Of a stretch of DNA of 64,000 nt, positions 10,990-22,478 are shown one piece after another; within the stretch, counting starts at the first letter, position 1; each line of letters begins with the position of its first letter. Both the position numbers and the translations under genes were made by a program. Under the pieces are notes generated by a model. The model was given only the letters and a program-made list of their open reading frames with translations. It ran no database searches and had not been told where the DNA came from. The DNA is taken from NCBI GenBank assembly GCA_030549175.1, contig JAUKUA010000002.1:1364001-1428000 (forward strand), written 5' to 3'. Source of the DNA: Lasiosphaeris hirsuta. Its lineage: Eukaryota; Ascomycota; Sordariomycetes; Sordariales; Lasiosphaeriaceae.

Positions 10990-12489
10990 ATGAGTAAGAG
11001 CATCTACGACATCAACCCGGCGGGCGATGTCATCTGCACCTACACGGACCCGGACCGTGAGACGCTGCGCAGTGTGCGTGCCCCCCCCCCCCCCCCCCCT
11101 TCCGTCTTCCGTCCCACCACTGCTCATCTCCAAACATCCAAATCTAACCTCCTCCCCTCCCTCCCCCCCCACCCCAGACTCCCACCTTCGTGCCCCCAGC
11201 CAAAGCAATCCTCTACGCCTTCCTCCCCGCCGGCTACCCGCACAGCGTAACAACCGACTACCTCCCCTACCAAACCTACGACTCGCTCCAGGCCTTCGCC
11301 TCCTCCATCTCGTCCCTGCTCGCGAACCGCGCGGTGCTCGAGGGCCTCGGCGTGGGCGACTCGTCGTCGTCGCCGACGGGCGCGCTGATCCTCAAGATCA
11401 CGGGCGACACCATCTCGCGGATCGCGACCATCCTGTTCGCGCACCGCATGGGCCAGGCCATCGAGCCCGAGTGCAAGTTCTACCGGTTCCTGGCCGACAT
11501 CTTCAACGACAGCGCGCAGTTCCTCGACCTGCTGACGCCCGCACTGCCCTACTTCCCCAAGCTGGGCGTCATTGTTGCTGCTGGCGTGCTGAGGTCGCTG
11601 TGCGGCGTCGCGGCGAATGCGAGCAAGGCGAGCTTGTCGGCGCACTTTGCGCTGACGGGGAACTTGGCCGAGCTGAACGCCAAGGAGGCGTCGCAGGAGA
11701 CGGTGGTGAGCCTGCTGGGCATGTTGGTGGGGAGCCTGGTGGTAAGGATGGTGGAGGATAAGCAGGTTGTCTGGGGGCTGATGATGGTGCTGGCTGCGGT
11801 GCATCTAGCCATGAATTACCGCGCCGTGCGCTGTGTCCAGATGCGCTCACTCAACCGGCAGCGCGCAACGATTGTCTTCCGGGAGTGGTTGGAGCAAAAT
11901 GCGATTCTCACGCCCGAGCAGGTCGCGCTGCGCGAGAGCATACTCGGCAAGGGGAGGGGGAATCTCGCGAGCAAGACGGGCGAGTACACGGGATTCTGCG
12001 AGTTTGGGACGTACGGGGATGTCATGGGCTGGAGCCCGCGCGGCTATCATAGGTATGACCTTGAGACTCCCGGGTATTTCATGGGCATCTGGCACCGCGC
12101 GGGCAACTTCTACATGCGCGTCGCGCTCAAGGAGGGCGCGGGCAGCCCGCTGCCGGCCTGGTTTGATGCCGTTCACCACGCGTACCACTTCGACTCGGCG
12201 CTCAAGGACGGGCTGCAGAGCCACTACGAGAATGAGATGCCCCTGGGCTATGTGTCGGAAGACCAGAAGCGCGGCGTCTTTGAGGCGCTTGCCGCCGCGG
12301 GCTGGGATCTCGAGTCGAACCAGCTGGAGACCAGGTTGCCGATCCGGGTCCGGGTTGATGGGAAGAGGGGGGATGTCAAGAAAGGTATGCCCACCACTCC
12401 GTATCGCTTGACTTTCGCTAACATTCCCAGTCGCCCCATCGGAAAAGGATCCTGCCCTGCTTCTTGGTCAGGAGGTCAAACACGATTAG
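10990..12489 (+). CDS. RUS1/DUF647 family protein (ROOT UVB SENSITIVE homolog)
   Basis: Three exons, 10990-11073, 11178-12384 and 12431-12489; 449 residues; the third exon supplies the last 19 residues and TAG. The DUF647 core is clear: AFLPAGYPHSVTTDYLPYQ, then ILFAHRMGQAIEPECKFYRF and FLDLLTPALPYFP, AAGVLRSLCGVAANASKASL, and NLAELNAKEASQETVVSLLG. Hydrophobic stretches (LLGMLVGSLVV, WGLMMVLAAVHLAMN) suggest membrane association. In plants RUS1/RUS2 act in UV-B responses and vitamin B6-linked processes; the fungal role is not established. The first intron opens with a C19 homopolymer directly after the donor GTGCGTG. The gene converges on the heme lyase gene with a 217-base gap. Confidence 0.92.
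11081..11099. repeat. C19 homopolymer in intron 1 of the RUS1-like gene
   Basis: Nineteen consecutive C immediately downstream of the 5' splice site GTGCGTG. Length is prone to variation and to sequencing error, but it lies wholly within the intron so the protein is unaffected. Confidence 0.85.
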
Positions 12490-12706
12490 ATAGAGGGGCC
12501 CTGCTGGAACACGTACAACACCAGCTTGTGTTGGAGGATGAAGATGCCATCCATTCACGAGATACCACGCAGAGAAAACCTCTGCCATTGCTTCCTGCAC
12601 ACAAAATTACATTTTCCCCCTCCCAAACGCCGTTCATGCCCCCCCCCCTTGAGTGAAGACTGTCCCTATCATACACCTTTTACACTCCCCTCACCCCCTC
12701 CCCCCC

Positions 12707-13510
12707 CTATGCCAGTCCGGTAGCCCGCAGCGCCCTCATCTTAACGCCCTCCCAGGTATTCAGCTTCGGCCGTACGTCGAGATAAAAATTGAGCTTCTGC
12801 CCCTTGCCATCCCCCCTCCCCGAGTAAAAGTCAATGATGTACTCCACCCGCGTCCCGCACCGATCAACAACCCAATCGTGCCGATCAAATGGCGCCGTGT
12901 ACCCCAGCAGCGTATTCATGCGCGCCTTGGGACTCATGGCCTCGCTGAGCCCGGCAAAACTGTGCAGCCGCGGCCCGCCGCATTTCGCGGAATCCACATA
13001 CGGAGCCTCCCACCGCAGGATCTCGGCCCACGCGCGCTCGTTGACGGCGTTGTGGATCGGTACCACCGTCTTCATGTCAGCGGCCGCCGCGCTGTTGTAT
13101 CCCTTGCGCTTCATCGCCTCGAAGAACATCTTCTCCGACGGGTATATCCATTTTCCGTCGGCGGATGTGCCGGTTTCGACTTCGTGGTTCGAAGGGCAAG
13201 CGGCCGGGCCCGGGTCGGCCGAGCGCGGGATGGAGGAGATGACGCGGTGGGAGTCGAGAGTTGTGGCGGGGGTGGTCTCGGGGGTGCTTGGGAGAGGGGC
13301 GGCGGGTTGCTGGCGCGAGAAGGGCAGCCAAGAGGACCACGAGGACTGCGGAGCAGGTGAAGTCGTGGGGGTGGCGGGTGAGGGGTGAGGTGGTGTCGCG
13401 GTGGCCGGGGCGGCGCGGGCCTGCTTCAGCCAGGCTTCGCGGGTCTTGTGGTCGACGGGGCAGACCTCGGCATTGTCGCCCGGATGCGCTGTCAGGGGGG
13501 AGTCTTTCAT
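12707..13510 (-). CDS. CYC3: Cytochrome c heme lyase (holocytochrome c synthase)
   Basis: Mitochondrial intermembrane-space enzyme that joins heme to the CxxCH motif of apocytochrome c. The N-terminal CPVDH is the CPV heme-regulatory motif. The C-terminal half shows the family signature blocks: GKWIYPSEKMFFEAMKRKG, VVPIHNAVNERAWAEIL with the conserved His, GGPRLHSFAG, MNTLLGYTAPFDRHDW, and the closing IIDFYSGRGDGKGQ with LNFYLDVRP. The middle is a Pro/Ser/Ala-rich low-complexity linker. I chose the ATG at 13510 because of its good context (CACCATGAA) and the short leader before CPVDH usual in this family; an in-frame ATG at 13588 would add 26 residues. Single exon. Whether it serves cytochrome c, c1 or both cannot be told from this sequence alone. 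Confidence 0.94.
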   Translation of the reverse strand: MKDSPLTAHPGDNAEVCPVDHKTREAWLKQARAAPATATPPHPSPATPTTSPAPQSSWSSWLPFSRQQPAAPLPSTPETTPATTLDSHRVISSIPRSADPGPAACPSNHEVETGTSADGKWIYPSEKMFFEAMKRKGYNSAAAADMKTVVPIHNAVNERAWAEILRWEAPYVDSAKCGGPRLHSFAGLSEAMSPKARMNTLLGYTAPFDRHDWVVDRCGTRVEYIIDFYSGRGDGKGQKLNFYLDVRPKLNTWEGVKMRALRATGLA

Positions 13511-14546
13511 GGTGGGCGCAGACACGGCGGGGACGCCCAGCGTCGAGTCTTTGCTGACGAGAACTGTGTCGAGGAGGTCGGTGTGCATTATGACTGCATC
13601 TTCAGCGTGTATGCGCTGGCTGAGGTGGACGCGATCGTGAGTCTTGACCTGGGGAATGGATGAGGCGATTGGGTGACGCGGGTTGAGGTGTCGAGAAATT
13701 TAATTTCAGCAGCTGCCGCGGCTCCCGTCAGCTGCCGCTGGACACTGCCAGCTGGTTTACCCGTCGACAGCGCCACCCATCACACATCTAGCGATCTCAA
13801 CTCTGATGTCGACAGCCAGTGCATTATGAGCTTTAAATTTGTACCAATTCGAATTCGGCTCAGTGTCAATTTTGGGTAGGTTCAATGGCGCATCTAGTGT
13901 TCCCGCATTGCTCTGCGTCACAACGGCGAAGCTCTGCGCATTTTGACGTTTGCGACAAACCGCTACCTAGACCCGACAGTCCAGACTTCGTCCCGGACCG
14001 GACGCCGTTAGTTCAACCATTTTACGTAACAAAGCTGCACTTTGTCCAGCAGCTCTCGATAGCTCCCAAATAGCTCTGAATAGCTCTGAATAGCTCTGAA
14101 TAGCTCCGGGTAGCTAGCTCTTGGCAACAGCACTAGCGGTGTATCGTAAAATGTAATATGATATTGTATTTGCATTGTTTTTGTGCCATCAGGCCGACTA
14201 GAAGCTGTCCTTCACGGCATGCCTCCAGCCTTGATATATACACCCGAGTTCCCCTCTTCATCTTCTTGGCGCGGCGGAGCATTGCTCGCAACCCACTCCA
14301 TCATGTTGAATAGAAAAAAAGCCGTCCCATGCTCCAAGCCCAAACCGGTGCCGCCAAAGCTGTCATCCTGAATGGCAGCATGCTTTTGTCCCGCCCGTCG
14401 TAACGTTGCCCTTCCCTTTTGTCATGACTCGACGTTCGTACACACCCGTCTTCGTACTTGTTCCCGTGGCATATCTCAGATCGTATCTTGACAATCACCC
14501 CAATTCCGGAGGGCTTTGCTAGTGTTGCTGACTCAAAAAAAGAAAA
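13511..14546. other. Intergenic region with a 10-base tandem repeat
   Basis: About one kilobase between the heme lyase gene and the 3' end of KGD4. It contains the TAGCTCTGAA tandem repeat listed separately. No gene recognised. Confidence 0.55.
14060..14120. repeat. TAGCTCTGAA tandem repeat
   Basis: Three exact copies of TAGCTCTGAA at 14071-14100, flanked by degenerate copies (TAGCTCCCAAA before; TAGCTCCGGG and TAGCTAGCTC after). Non-coding. Confidence 0.85.
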
Positions 14547-15000
14547 TTAGGCAAAGGCCGCCGCACCACCAGTCTCGACAGCCTCGATCTCGGCGAGGGT
14601 GAGGGGCGCCCGGTGGAACCGCTCCGGCAGCTCGCTACGGTCAAAGTAAAAGCCGGTCGGCGCCCCTACAGGGCCGAGCTGGGCTCCGGCCAGTCCGCCA
14701 ATGCCTGCCTGCGAGGCCGCGATGGTCTTGCGCAGGGGACCAAACTGCTGCGCGTGGTCGCGGTACGAGCTGAAGGAGGTGTGCGAGCCCTCGGTGAACG
14801 ACTTGGGCAGCGTGTGTGTGGGCGACGCTGGGTGAGGCTGTGGGGTGTGGTCGACAGAGGCTGCGACTGTCAGTTTGGTTGCGAAGGGAGAGAGGGGTAA
14901 AAATGTAAATACCTGGGATGGTCCGCTTGCCCAAGAACTTGATCGAGGGTGTTCGCTCGGCGTGCTGGGCAGCCTGGCGCAGGACTCGTGTGGTGAACAT
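14547..15000 (-). CDS. KGD4: Alpha-ketoglutarate dehydrogenase subunit 4 (Kgd4/Ymr31/MRPS36 family)
   Basis: Two exons, 14913-15000 and 14547-14866; 135 residues. The N-terminal MFTTRVLRQAAQHAERTPS is a basic, acid-free mitochondrial presequence. It is followed by the family core IKFLGKRTIP and SVDHTPQPHPASPTHTLP, and by the fungal C-terminal extension ending in FYFDRSELPERF and IEAVETGGAAAFA. Kgd4 (formerly called mitochondrial ribosomal protein Ymr31/MRPS36) recruits the E3 lipoamide dehydrogenase to the E1-E2 core of the 2-oxoglutarate dehydrogenase complex in the matrix. The intron uses donor GTATTT and acceptor CTGACAG and restores frame exactly. Family call is based on the IKF-GKR and DHTP-HP blocks and on size. 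Confidence 0.85.
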
Positions 15001-17871
15001 TGTGTGTGCGGTGTGTGTTGGGGGTTCGGGATTTTGCGGGAGTTGTTGGGACTGTTGAGATTTGGGGCTGATGGGGGTGGTTTGGAATGCTGATGCTTTC
15101 TCCTCGCGACGATGGCTGTCCTGAGACGTGGGCACGGTGGCAGCTAGGTCGAAGGAGGAGAATGGGCAGTGGAGCAGGCGGATTGCTTGGGATCCTAACG
15201 GGGAAGGACTCGGAAAGCAGAGGGGATAGTCTGCAAGATAAATGGGTTTTCACAAGCTTCCGAGTTGGCTGCACAAGGAAAGTCTCGCGTGGAGCTCAGC
15301 AGCGCCGACCAATCATAGCCCCCCCTTTCAAGCCTCAAAATGCCGAACTCCGGAGCCTGCACAATACAAAGCTGGTCCCAAAACCACGCCATGGCCAGGC
15401 GCCATCCGCCCAGAGTCAGGCAGGCAGGGCCCAGGTATCGGCCCCTCCAGTCGTCTTCAGCCCTTCCAGAGATAAGGTGTGGTGCACACCAGCATACCTG
15501 TAAGGCTTTCGCCAGCCAATGGGAGGCAGGTTGCGGCCATTTCCGACCAACCGCACCACGTCTTTTCAATTCTCGCACCTCTGAGATCTTGGGGAAAGAG
15601 TTTTTCTGCTCTCCTCGCATAACATGCCGCGTCGTCTTGCCCGAGAATCGTGTTTCGAGCCTTGCGCTGAAGATGCAATGATGCTACAAAATAGATGCCG
15701 TTTCGCTCATCTCCGGTCGCGGCATCTCTGGCGCCATTGTTCTGATTTTTCGCCCGATCCTTCGTTTCTAGTTGCATCGTCCGCTGGCGTCATTGTCTTC
15801 TCTTCCCCGCGTTTCCGTTAGGTACAGTGCTCACCTCACCACCTTGTCCGCAAACAGGCGCCATCCCCCGAGCCCATGATGCAATTTCCCCCCTCCGTCA
15901 GCAACGGCAGGGTGGGCGCATTGCGCCCATCCTCCCCCACGCAATACTCTGCCTGCCGCGACCGAACGCGGTCGACGCTGCAGCTCAAGCCCGGGTTTCA
16001 TCGAGGGCCAATACCACCCCACCGGTCACACCCCTCTTTTCTGCCCTCTTCTACGCCCTTCATTCCCCCCTCCCCCCTCCCACCGGGTCCTACACTTCCT
16101 ACCACTGCTAGTGTACGGGCGACGGGCACTGCATGTGTGCGTCTTGCGCCGTGATCCCACGCGCGGGCGCCACGTCGACTGAACGAGCTGTTGCATGTGC
16201 CTGGCGCCTGGGGAAAGGCGGGGATTGGTGTCCCGGCCCATATGCGGACTCCGGCTGCTCCGGACTCGCCCCAACCTTGACGGCCGTCGTAAATACGCGT
16301 GCGGCGCGCGACCTGTTGTGGCATCTGTAAGCAGGACTTGGACAGCTTGAATGGTGGCGGCAGATCCCCATAATCACTAATGTTGATCAATGTTTTGGTG
16401 TCGCTGGCGGTTTGTTGAACTCAATTACACGAGTGCGGTACATACAGAGTGCAAACAGGTTATGAGGTCAGGCACTCGGACCCAGGCCATCGCTGAGGGT
16501 GTACCTCGGTGTATCATGGTGCATGGGCGCATTGTCAGGTGACGCCTGCTTTGCCAACACTAACAGTGCAAAATCTCATAACGGACGAAATCCAAGCCTA
16601 CAAAGGCGCCAGATGCACTGGGGCGTGGTGCACCAATCTATACACTGCCTACAAAAATGAAAATAGTAATGAACAGTGCCGCTTCTCAAATGTGCCCGTA
16701 ACCGGGGCGAGGCGCCTAAGAGAAAGTAATTGGACCGTAGTGGCCTGCCATGAATACCTCAGGTATGACATCGAGTGCCAGTTCGATTATCCCACTGATA
16801 ATTCGATTGTGTCCGTCAAATCAGGTAGCAGTTTACCCCCGATCTCAAATTGCCACGACACAAGGATTAGATCTGATTTCAGCTATTGAAGCTCAGGGCC
16901 ATACCTTTAGTTACTACTAGACTCGATCCAAAGACGGCTGACGGTAATTTGCTCATGATTGACTCAAATAACATAGGTCCTCTGTCTTGCTGTTTCACTA
17001 CCAGTAGTATGAAACACCGATCGAACACAAAGACTGTAATTAAAACGTACATGCCTGGAACTTACACAATCATCTCCGCCTTAGCGAACTATTGAGACCG
17101 CCTCAGTATTTTGTGATGTTGCTTATTGGTACTATGGACTGAGAACTTCCAGAGAGGCTATCGACCCAGGATCTTAGGCCCTTGTATGAGACTTGACATG
17201 AGGACTCCAAACTTTAAGAGCTCAAGTCTAAGAACGGGTTAGACTCAGAATTCAAGTCAGTATAGTCTCTGTCATAGAATATCTACAATGGCATATCGTC
17301 AAAAACTCAATGGGCAGTCAATCGACTTTGCCAACCCCTGATTTGGTGTTCCCCCACACGGGAGTCACACTATCAACGTTTCTATCGCCATCGAATATTG
17401 CTGATTCAAGTTGCCAGAGTGCTTCTCCCAACAGCTCCGCTTCAAGCTCGTCCCAAGGTGGTAGGCCATGATCAATGGTAGACCTGTAGTTTTAGTACCT
17501 AAATAGTGGTTTGGTCTATTTGCTCGCCTTTAGGAGTCATCCATGGCAGAGGTAGTTAGACTCTATCAACCAGCTCACAACTAAGCACTTTCTAAGTTCG
17601 CCATGGCTCGACTTCATAGGCAGTTAAAGAACCCACATTTACTCCCGAGTTTCTGCTTGCTCAATAGATAAGCATCCTAGCATATGATGCAGGCCCGTTT
17701 CGGCCCATAATTGCCATGAAATATGCGGAAGGTTGCGCCCATATTCGAGGGTTCATCCCAGCAGCGGTTGGGTGGATGCCAAGTGGATGCCCAACATCAA
17801 AATCTGCTATACCGCCCACCTACCTCAAATAACCTCGAACAACCACCAACTCTTTCAACAATCAGGCATCT
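15001..17871. other. Gene-poor region upstream of tRNA-Lys
   Basis: Nearly 2.9 kb with no frame I can defend. The first part (15.0-16.4 kb) is GC-rich and full of overlapping spurious frames; from 16.4 kb it becomes AT-richer. A 126-codon open frame at 16509-16889 has scattered cysteines but no ATG at its start and no recognisable family. Confidence 0.5.
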
Positions 17872-17962
17872 GCCCGGCTAGCTCAATCGGTAGAGCGTGA
17901 GGCTCTTATGACTCAAATAGTCAGGCATCTCAAGGTTGAGGGTTCGACCCCCCCGTCGGGCT
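17872..17962 (+). tRNA. tRNA-Lys(CTT) with an intron
   Basis: Acceptor stem GCCCGGC pairs with GTCGGGC at the 3' end. D-arm GCTCAATCGGTAGAGC, anticodon stem TGAGG/TCTCA, and loop CT-CTT-AA give a CTT anticodon (Lys). An intron of about 18 bases (TGACTCAAATAGTCAGGC) sits one base 3' of the anticodon, the canonical eukaryotic tRNA intron position. The T-arm has GAGGG-TTCGACC-CCCCC with one mismatch. Confidence 0.85.
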
Positions 17963-18301
17963 CAATTCCCGCCGTTCGAACGACCATTCTTTTTGCCATT
18001 CCATTCCTATAATGGCTCATTAAAGGGAATTATAACTCTTGATGGGGTCACAGTTTGGACCTGTCGCATGTCCGCTAGTGGCGACGATTAGATGTAAATT
18101 CACATGCCCCAAGTTGTCTTGCCTTTTATTTTTTCCTTCCGGGGGGGGAACAACATCTTACCATTGTCCTTGCTGTGATATATCATGAATGTATAGTGAT
18201 ATTTAAGCATGATGGGGTAATGTGGGGGCTCGAGATGGCAAAAGGGAAAATCTCGCGACCCATCATGATGACTTTTCATCGGATGCGCAAAAATAACACA
18301 T

Positions 18302-18396
18302 TGCCCAATAACAGGATTGAACTGTTGACCTTCGCATTACTTAGTATATCAGAGGATATATTAGTACGACGCTCTAACCAGCTGAGCTAATCGGGC
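18302..18396 (-). tRNA. tRNA-Ile(AAT) with an intron
   Basis: On the minus strand the acceptor stem GCCCGAT pairs with ATTGGGC. The D-arm is GCTCAGCTGGTTAGAGC, the anticodon stem TCGTA/TGCGA, and the loop CT-AAT-AA gives anticodon AAT (Ile). An intron of about 21 bases lies directly after the base 3' of the anticodon. The T-loop is TTCAATC. Both the cloverleaf and the intron position are canonical. Confidence 0.82.
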
Positions 18397-19970
18397 TGCC
18401 GAACTGTTGACAAAAGCCTTCTGGGAATGGCGTCATGGAGTGGAACGGTGAGTCAAGTGGAGTTGACAGGCTGTCGTTATCTGTGCTGAAGGTACCTAGT
18501 TTTCCAATCATTGCCTGTAAAATTGGCTCGGAACCGTTAAACATGAGCGCGCATGTACCGACATTGATAAGTTTAAAAATCTCCCGGCTAAGCTCAAAAG
18601 GAAACAGTTGTGACTTGTCACGGTCAACTTTAAACTTTTAGACGGGAAATACAGTTTCTGAGTCAGCCTACAAAGTCACGGTAAACTTTAGCCTTGGCTA
18701 TAATGCTTTGTCTTACAACGAAAATGGTAGCTAAAAGCCGACCGAGACAAGCGATGAATGTTGTCGATAATTGACTCGGAGCTCGACTGCAAAGCCCACC
18801 AAATGATCACAAGACCAACAAAGACACCACTCCCAGCCCCCGCCAAGGCTCTGAACTCGACGCATTCAGCTCAATGCTGCACAATGCAGTGTTGACTCGG
18901 ACAGGGGTCCAGAGTCTGAGCGGTGAGGCCAGGACTCGGCAGACCGAGGGCGTCGGCCCGAGTGCAACACCTTCTAGGCGGATGGAATCGGTACCCAGCC
19001 CTTGGGCCGAAGGATTGCGGGTGGCGCGCTGTGCAGCAGTTTAGGAATCTGCTGGAAAGGGGAACCGCCTGGCGAAACCAGGCGCCGGAAATTGTTTCAC
19101 AGTGGCTGGTGAAAAACACCGGGCGACTGATGATGCAGCGTTTCGCTGATGGGTTAATGGGTGAGGTTTGCAGCAATGTGCAGTCTTGGTGGTGCAGTCT
19201 TGGCAATACTAATGCCCCTGAGGTCTATTTCCCGAGTCGCGCGCTTTTGCCGAAGGGGGATGGTGAATGGTAAACGTTATCAGTAGGTAGTGTAGATCAC
19301 ACCGTATCTTGGGCAAGGCACGCTGCAAAGGGCCGTCAACTGCCTTGGCCCCCTTCCCCCCCCCTCCCCCCCCTCCCATCTCGATTGCTGACGATTGCTG
19401 ATATTGTACAGTCAGAGGTAAGAAATGGGTGAGAAGACCTATCCCACTGGTTCCTTGGCTAAAGGTCGTGATATACGGATAAATCATGGCATATATGTGA
19501 TTGGGCTTGTCTTGGCGGCATTCTAGTCGTGACAGAGTGTTTGTGTTGCACGAACGCAGAGGGGTTATCTGCAGGTTCAACAGTTTCTGTGATTTATGTG
19601 ATTTGTATCACAGAGCCTCACTAGCTGTTATTCGTCAATTTTACCATGTCAAAGAGTCGGGGGCCGTGATTGGGGGGCCTGAGCCCCCAGTTCTGCACCA
19701 GTGTGACTCCCTTGCAGCATCAACCCCAGCTTGCAGTGTGCTAGTCCACGGTGCACACCATGTCGGCACTGCCAGACAAAGTCATGCGACGCCACGCTGA
19801 AAAGGCCTGACAGAAGATGAGTAGATTAGGGCATCGGGCCCATCAGCCAGGTTTGGTGAGAGAATTACCTCTGGTCTCGACAACAGAACTGCCTCTCGCC
19901 AGGCCGGGTCCGACTACCGGATATGAATCAATGATTGTCCAGTGACGTATCCGGCACGGCAACGCCAAGA
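18397..19970. other. Gene-poor region between tRNA-Ile and the cysteine-tail membrane protein
   Basis: AT-rich at first, with several copies of a TCAACTTTAAACTTT-like word around 18600-18690, then a C-rich tract at 19349-19377. No gene supported. Confidence 0.5.
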
Positions 19971-21596
19971 ATGTCGCTGGCTACGACGACGCTACCGTTG
20001 CTGCCCAGCATCGCGACGGCAACCCAACTGATCACGACCTGGAGTCCGCCGTCAGCATGCTCAACGCCCGTGCCACGCTTCCTCCAGGGCACCTGTGTCG
20101 GCAACACATGCACGTCCGATAACTTCCCCGACGTGGATCTTTGGACCGCATGGGTCAACTGGCCCTATGAGACGGCCCTCGGCTCGACAACGGCTGCCGC
20201 TTGTGTCCCGCCGGGGTGGAATGAGGTGCTGCGCTTTGCCTTTGATCCCGCCACGGGATGTCCCTCGGGCTATGTGACGGCTGCGACAAGGAGCTATCCC
20301 TATGCCTCCGACATGGCTATTGTCTCTTGCTGTCCTTCGTAGGTTCTGGTGTCCAGGCTGTTGATCGATACGAAGGCTGAAGCTGACCGCTCAAGGGCCT
20401 TCTCCACCATGTCCTACGACCCCAGCATTCGCCAGGACGAAAACGGCAACTCGGTAACGCTGGGCGATTGCATAGCCACACGGACATACTCAACCGACAA
20501 ACCATACCTCGGCGTCGCCTCCGGGTACCACACCCAACAAGTCCTCGTCGTAACCAACGGTGTGACATTAACAACCACAGCCGAGTACTACACCGAGAGC
20601 GTAATCCGCACCAGCTCGGTAACCGCCTCAGCCATAACCGTCGAAGTCCACCACCCAGTCGTCAAAGTGTTGGTTCCCTCCTCCTCCTCCTCCCCTCCAC
20701 AGGGCGGCTTCACCATCTTCCAGCTCTCAGCCGCCTACTCCATTGTCATCCTCGTGGTAGTCATCCTCGTAATCATCGCCCTCCTCTGCTGCACCTGCTG
20801 CTGCCTCATCCACCGGCACCGGCGCCGGCTCAAGGCTTCTTCCAACCACCCCTACATTACCTCCCCACCAGCCTACCATCCCTCGTTTTTTACCTCCCAG
20901 GGAGCCTACGGAAATGGTCAGCCGACCTGCCCCCACGGCACCGCACACGTCTGCGCATATAAACAGCCCTGCGAAACGTCGTGCTGCGCTTGTCGCGATG
21001 CCCGGCCGGCCGGCGCGGCGCTGCCCGTCGAAATACGCACGTCGACGTACTGTTTCCCATGCTACTCGCGCTGGCGATTGTCTCCGGATGACATCCCGCC
21101 AGAGTGGCAGGCCGAGTTTCACGGGGTGGCGGATGCTGGCCCCGAGTCCCATGGTGCCGACGAGGACGTCAGGTGTGGCCACGGCATCGTGGCCGCGGGG
21201 TGTTTGCGGCGTGCGCTAAAGGCGAAGCAGATAACGTGCTGTGCGTGTCTAGATGGGCGGAGGGGGCTGTATACGCGGGACGCGAGGGTGTTTACGTACT
21301 GTGCAACCTGTGCCGAGTTTTGGAGGAGGCGGTCGCCTGCCGAAGCGCCGCCGGAATGGGGGAGGGTGCCGGATGTGGTCGTGAGTCCTCCGGCGGGGCT
21401 AGCACCAAGGAATCCTTATGGGAGGGCGAAGGGGGAGGCTGTGACGGAGGAGATTCAAATGGTCTCCAGAGGGGATGGATACTACCCTGACGAGAAGGAG
21501 ATCCGGAGGACGAAGTCGGGGAGGTTTGAAATGGCCGCGGATATGAAATTTCCTATGCCGCCACCTCCTCCGAGGTTGGGTGACAAGAAGGGATGA
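19971..21596 (+). CDS. Single-pass membrane protein with extracellular cysteine domain and duplicated cysteine module in the tail
   Basis: Two exons, 19971-20338 and 20396-21596; donor GTAGGT, acceptor CTCAAG; about 522 residues. The outer part has fungal surface-protein cysteine motifs (CVPPGW, GCPSGYVTA, IVSCCPSAF) and a Ser/Thr-rich stalk. A strong transmembrane helix follows (AYSIVILVVVILVIIALL) with a juxtamembrane cysteine cluster CCTCCC and basic HRHRRR, placing the C-terminus in the cytosol. The tail contains two copies of a module of about 60 residues with shared landmarks CxHG, CCACxDxR, YCxxC, a Trp, and a closing PPEW (about 20926-21117 and 21175-21360). Spaced cysteines and His suggest metal binding. 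No ATG lies upstream in frame; a conventional signal peptide is not obvious, so a 5' exon could be missing. Function unknown. Confidence 0.72.
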
Positions 21597-22478
21597 GAGA
21601 CCTGCTTTGATTAGCTACTGGTATTTCAGAGCGATGAACATTATCTACACTTTAAGCTCCAGAAGAAACGACTGACGGCGTCCAAAGGACTGGATGATCT
21701 CAATGAGGCTGGCAACGGAAGTGGTCGAACATTGTCGATTTCTTTTGGAATGTGGGGGAAGGTGAATTGGAGGTACCTTGAGGGAACTTCAGACAGAAAC
21801 TGGACTTGAATATTACCATGTAATCAATTTCTTTTACTTTTGCAATGTTTTGACCAGCGGGGCATCCTGGAGAAGCCCAACATAACATGAACCCGAACCA
21901 CCTAGTAGAAGAGCTTGCTTTCAGCCCTCGCATTTGTAGGTTGCTCTTGCTATTTCTACGCGTACTGACAACTTTCCGGGGACAATGAGGAAGGAGCAGC
22001 CGTGCACGCGTCTAACACGACAGTGACCCATCCTCCCAACAAGAAGGTACACTGGGAGGCATGTGGCCATTCGGCTTCTGCGTAGGGAAAAGTTGTTGAA
22101 ACTAGGTAGATAAGATACAATGTGTCCTAGCACAAACAAGTCCACCGCATGGCATTATCGAATCCTCAGGTCATCGCTACATGGTGAAGAAGCGGGGAGC
22201 TGACACATTTGCGGCACAGCGCACGCCTCATTCTTGGTTCGCCAATCAGCTGTCATCCCGACTGGACACGCCTCGAACAACGACTCCCGCATGGCGCCCT
22301 CAGGGGGGTCTGATTGGCTCGTTTGTCACCCCTGTGCCAACCACCTGCACCTGCGGGGAGCTGGGGAGCTCACCTTCGGGTATTGTTCCTCTGTCTCCCT
22401 TTGTGTCCCTTTGCCCTCTTCTTCTCGGCTTCCCCCCTCATCCCGTCTCCCTCACCTCAGGGAAAGCAAATTCCAACA
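21597..22478. other. Intergenic region upstream of the antiporter
   Basis: About 880 bases without a supported gene. The last 100 bases before ATG 22479 are CT-rich, like a fungal leader. Confidence 0.55.

Noticed and set aside
12653..13360. Long plus-strand frame opposite the heme lyase gene
   Set aside because: Antisense shadow of a well-supported conserved gene; composition is that of the reverse complement.
14060..14120. CRISPR-like array
   Set aside because: Direct tandem repeats of 10 bases without spacers in a eukaryotic genome.
16509..16889. 126-codon frame with scattered cysteines that could be a small secreted protein
   Set aside because: Begins with GTG rather than ATG, has no signal peptide, and lies in AT-rich sequence with no recognisable family.
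18175..18390. 71-codon plus-strand frame
   Set aside because: Overlaps the minus-strand tRNA-Ile gene; the frame is a by-product of the tRNA sequence.
19209..19580. 123-codon minus-strand frame with a glycine run
   Set aside because: Its glycines come from a C-rich homopolymer tract; the flanking codons are not coding-like.
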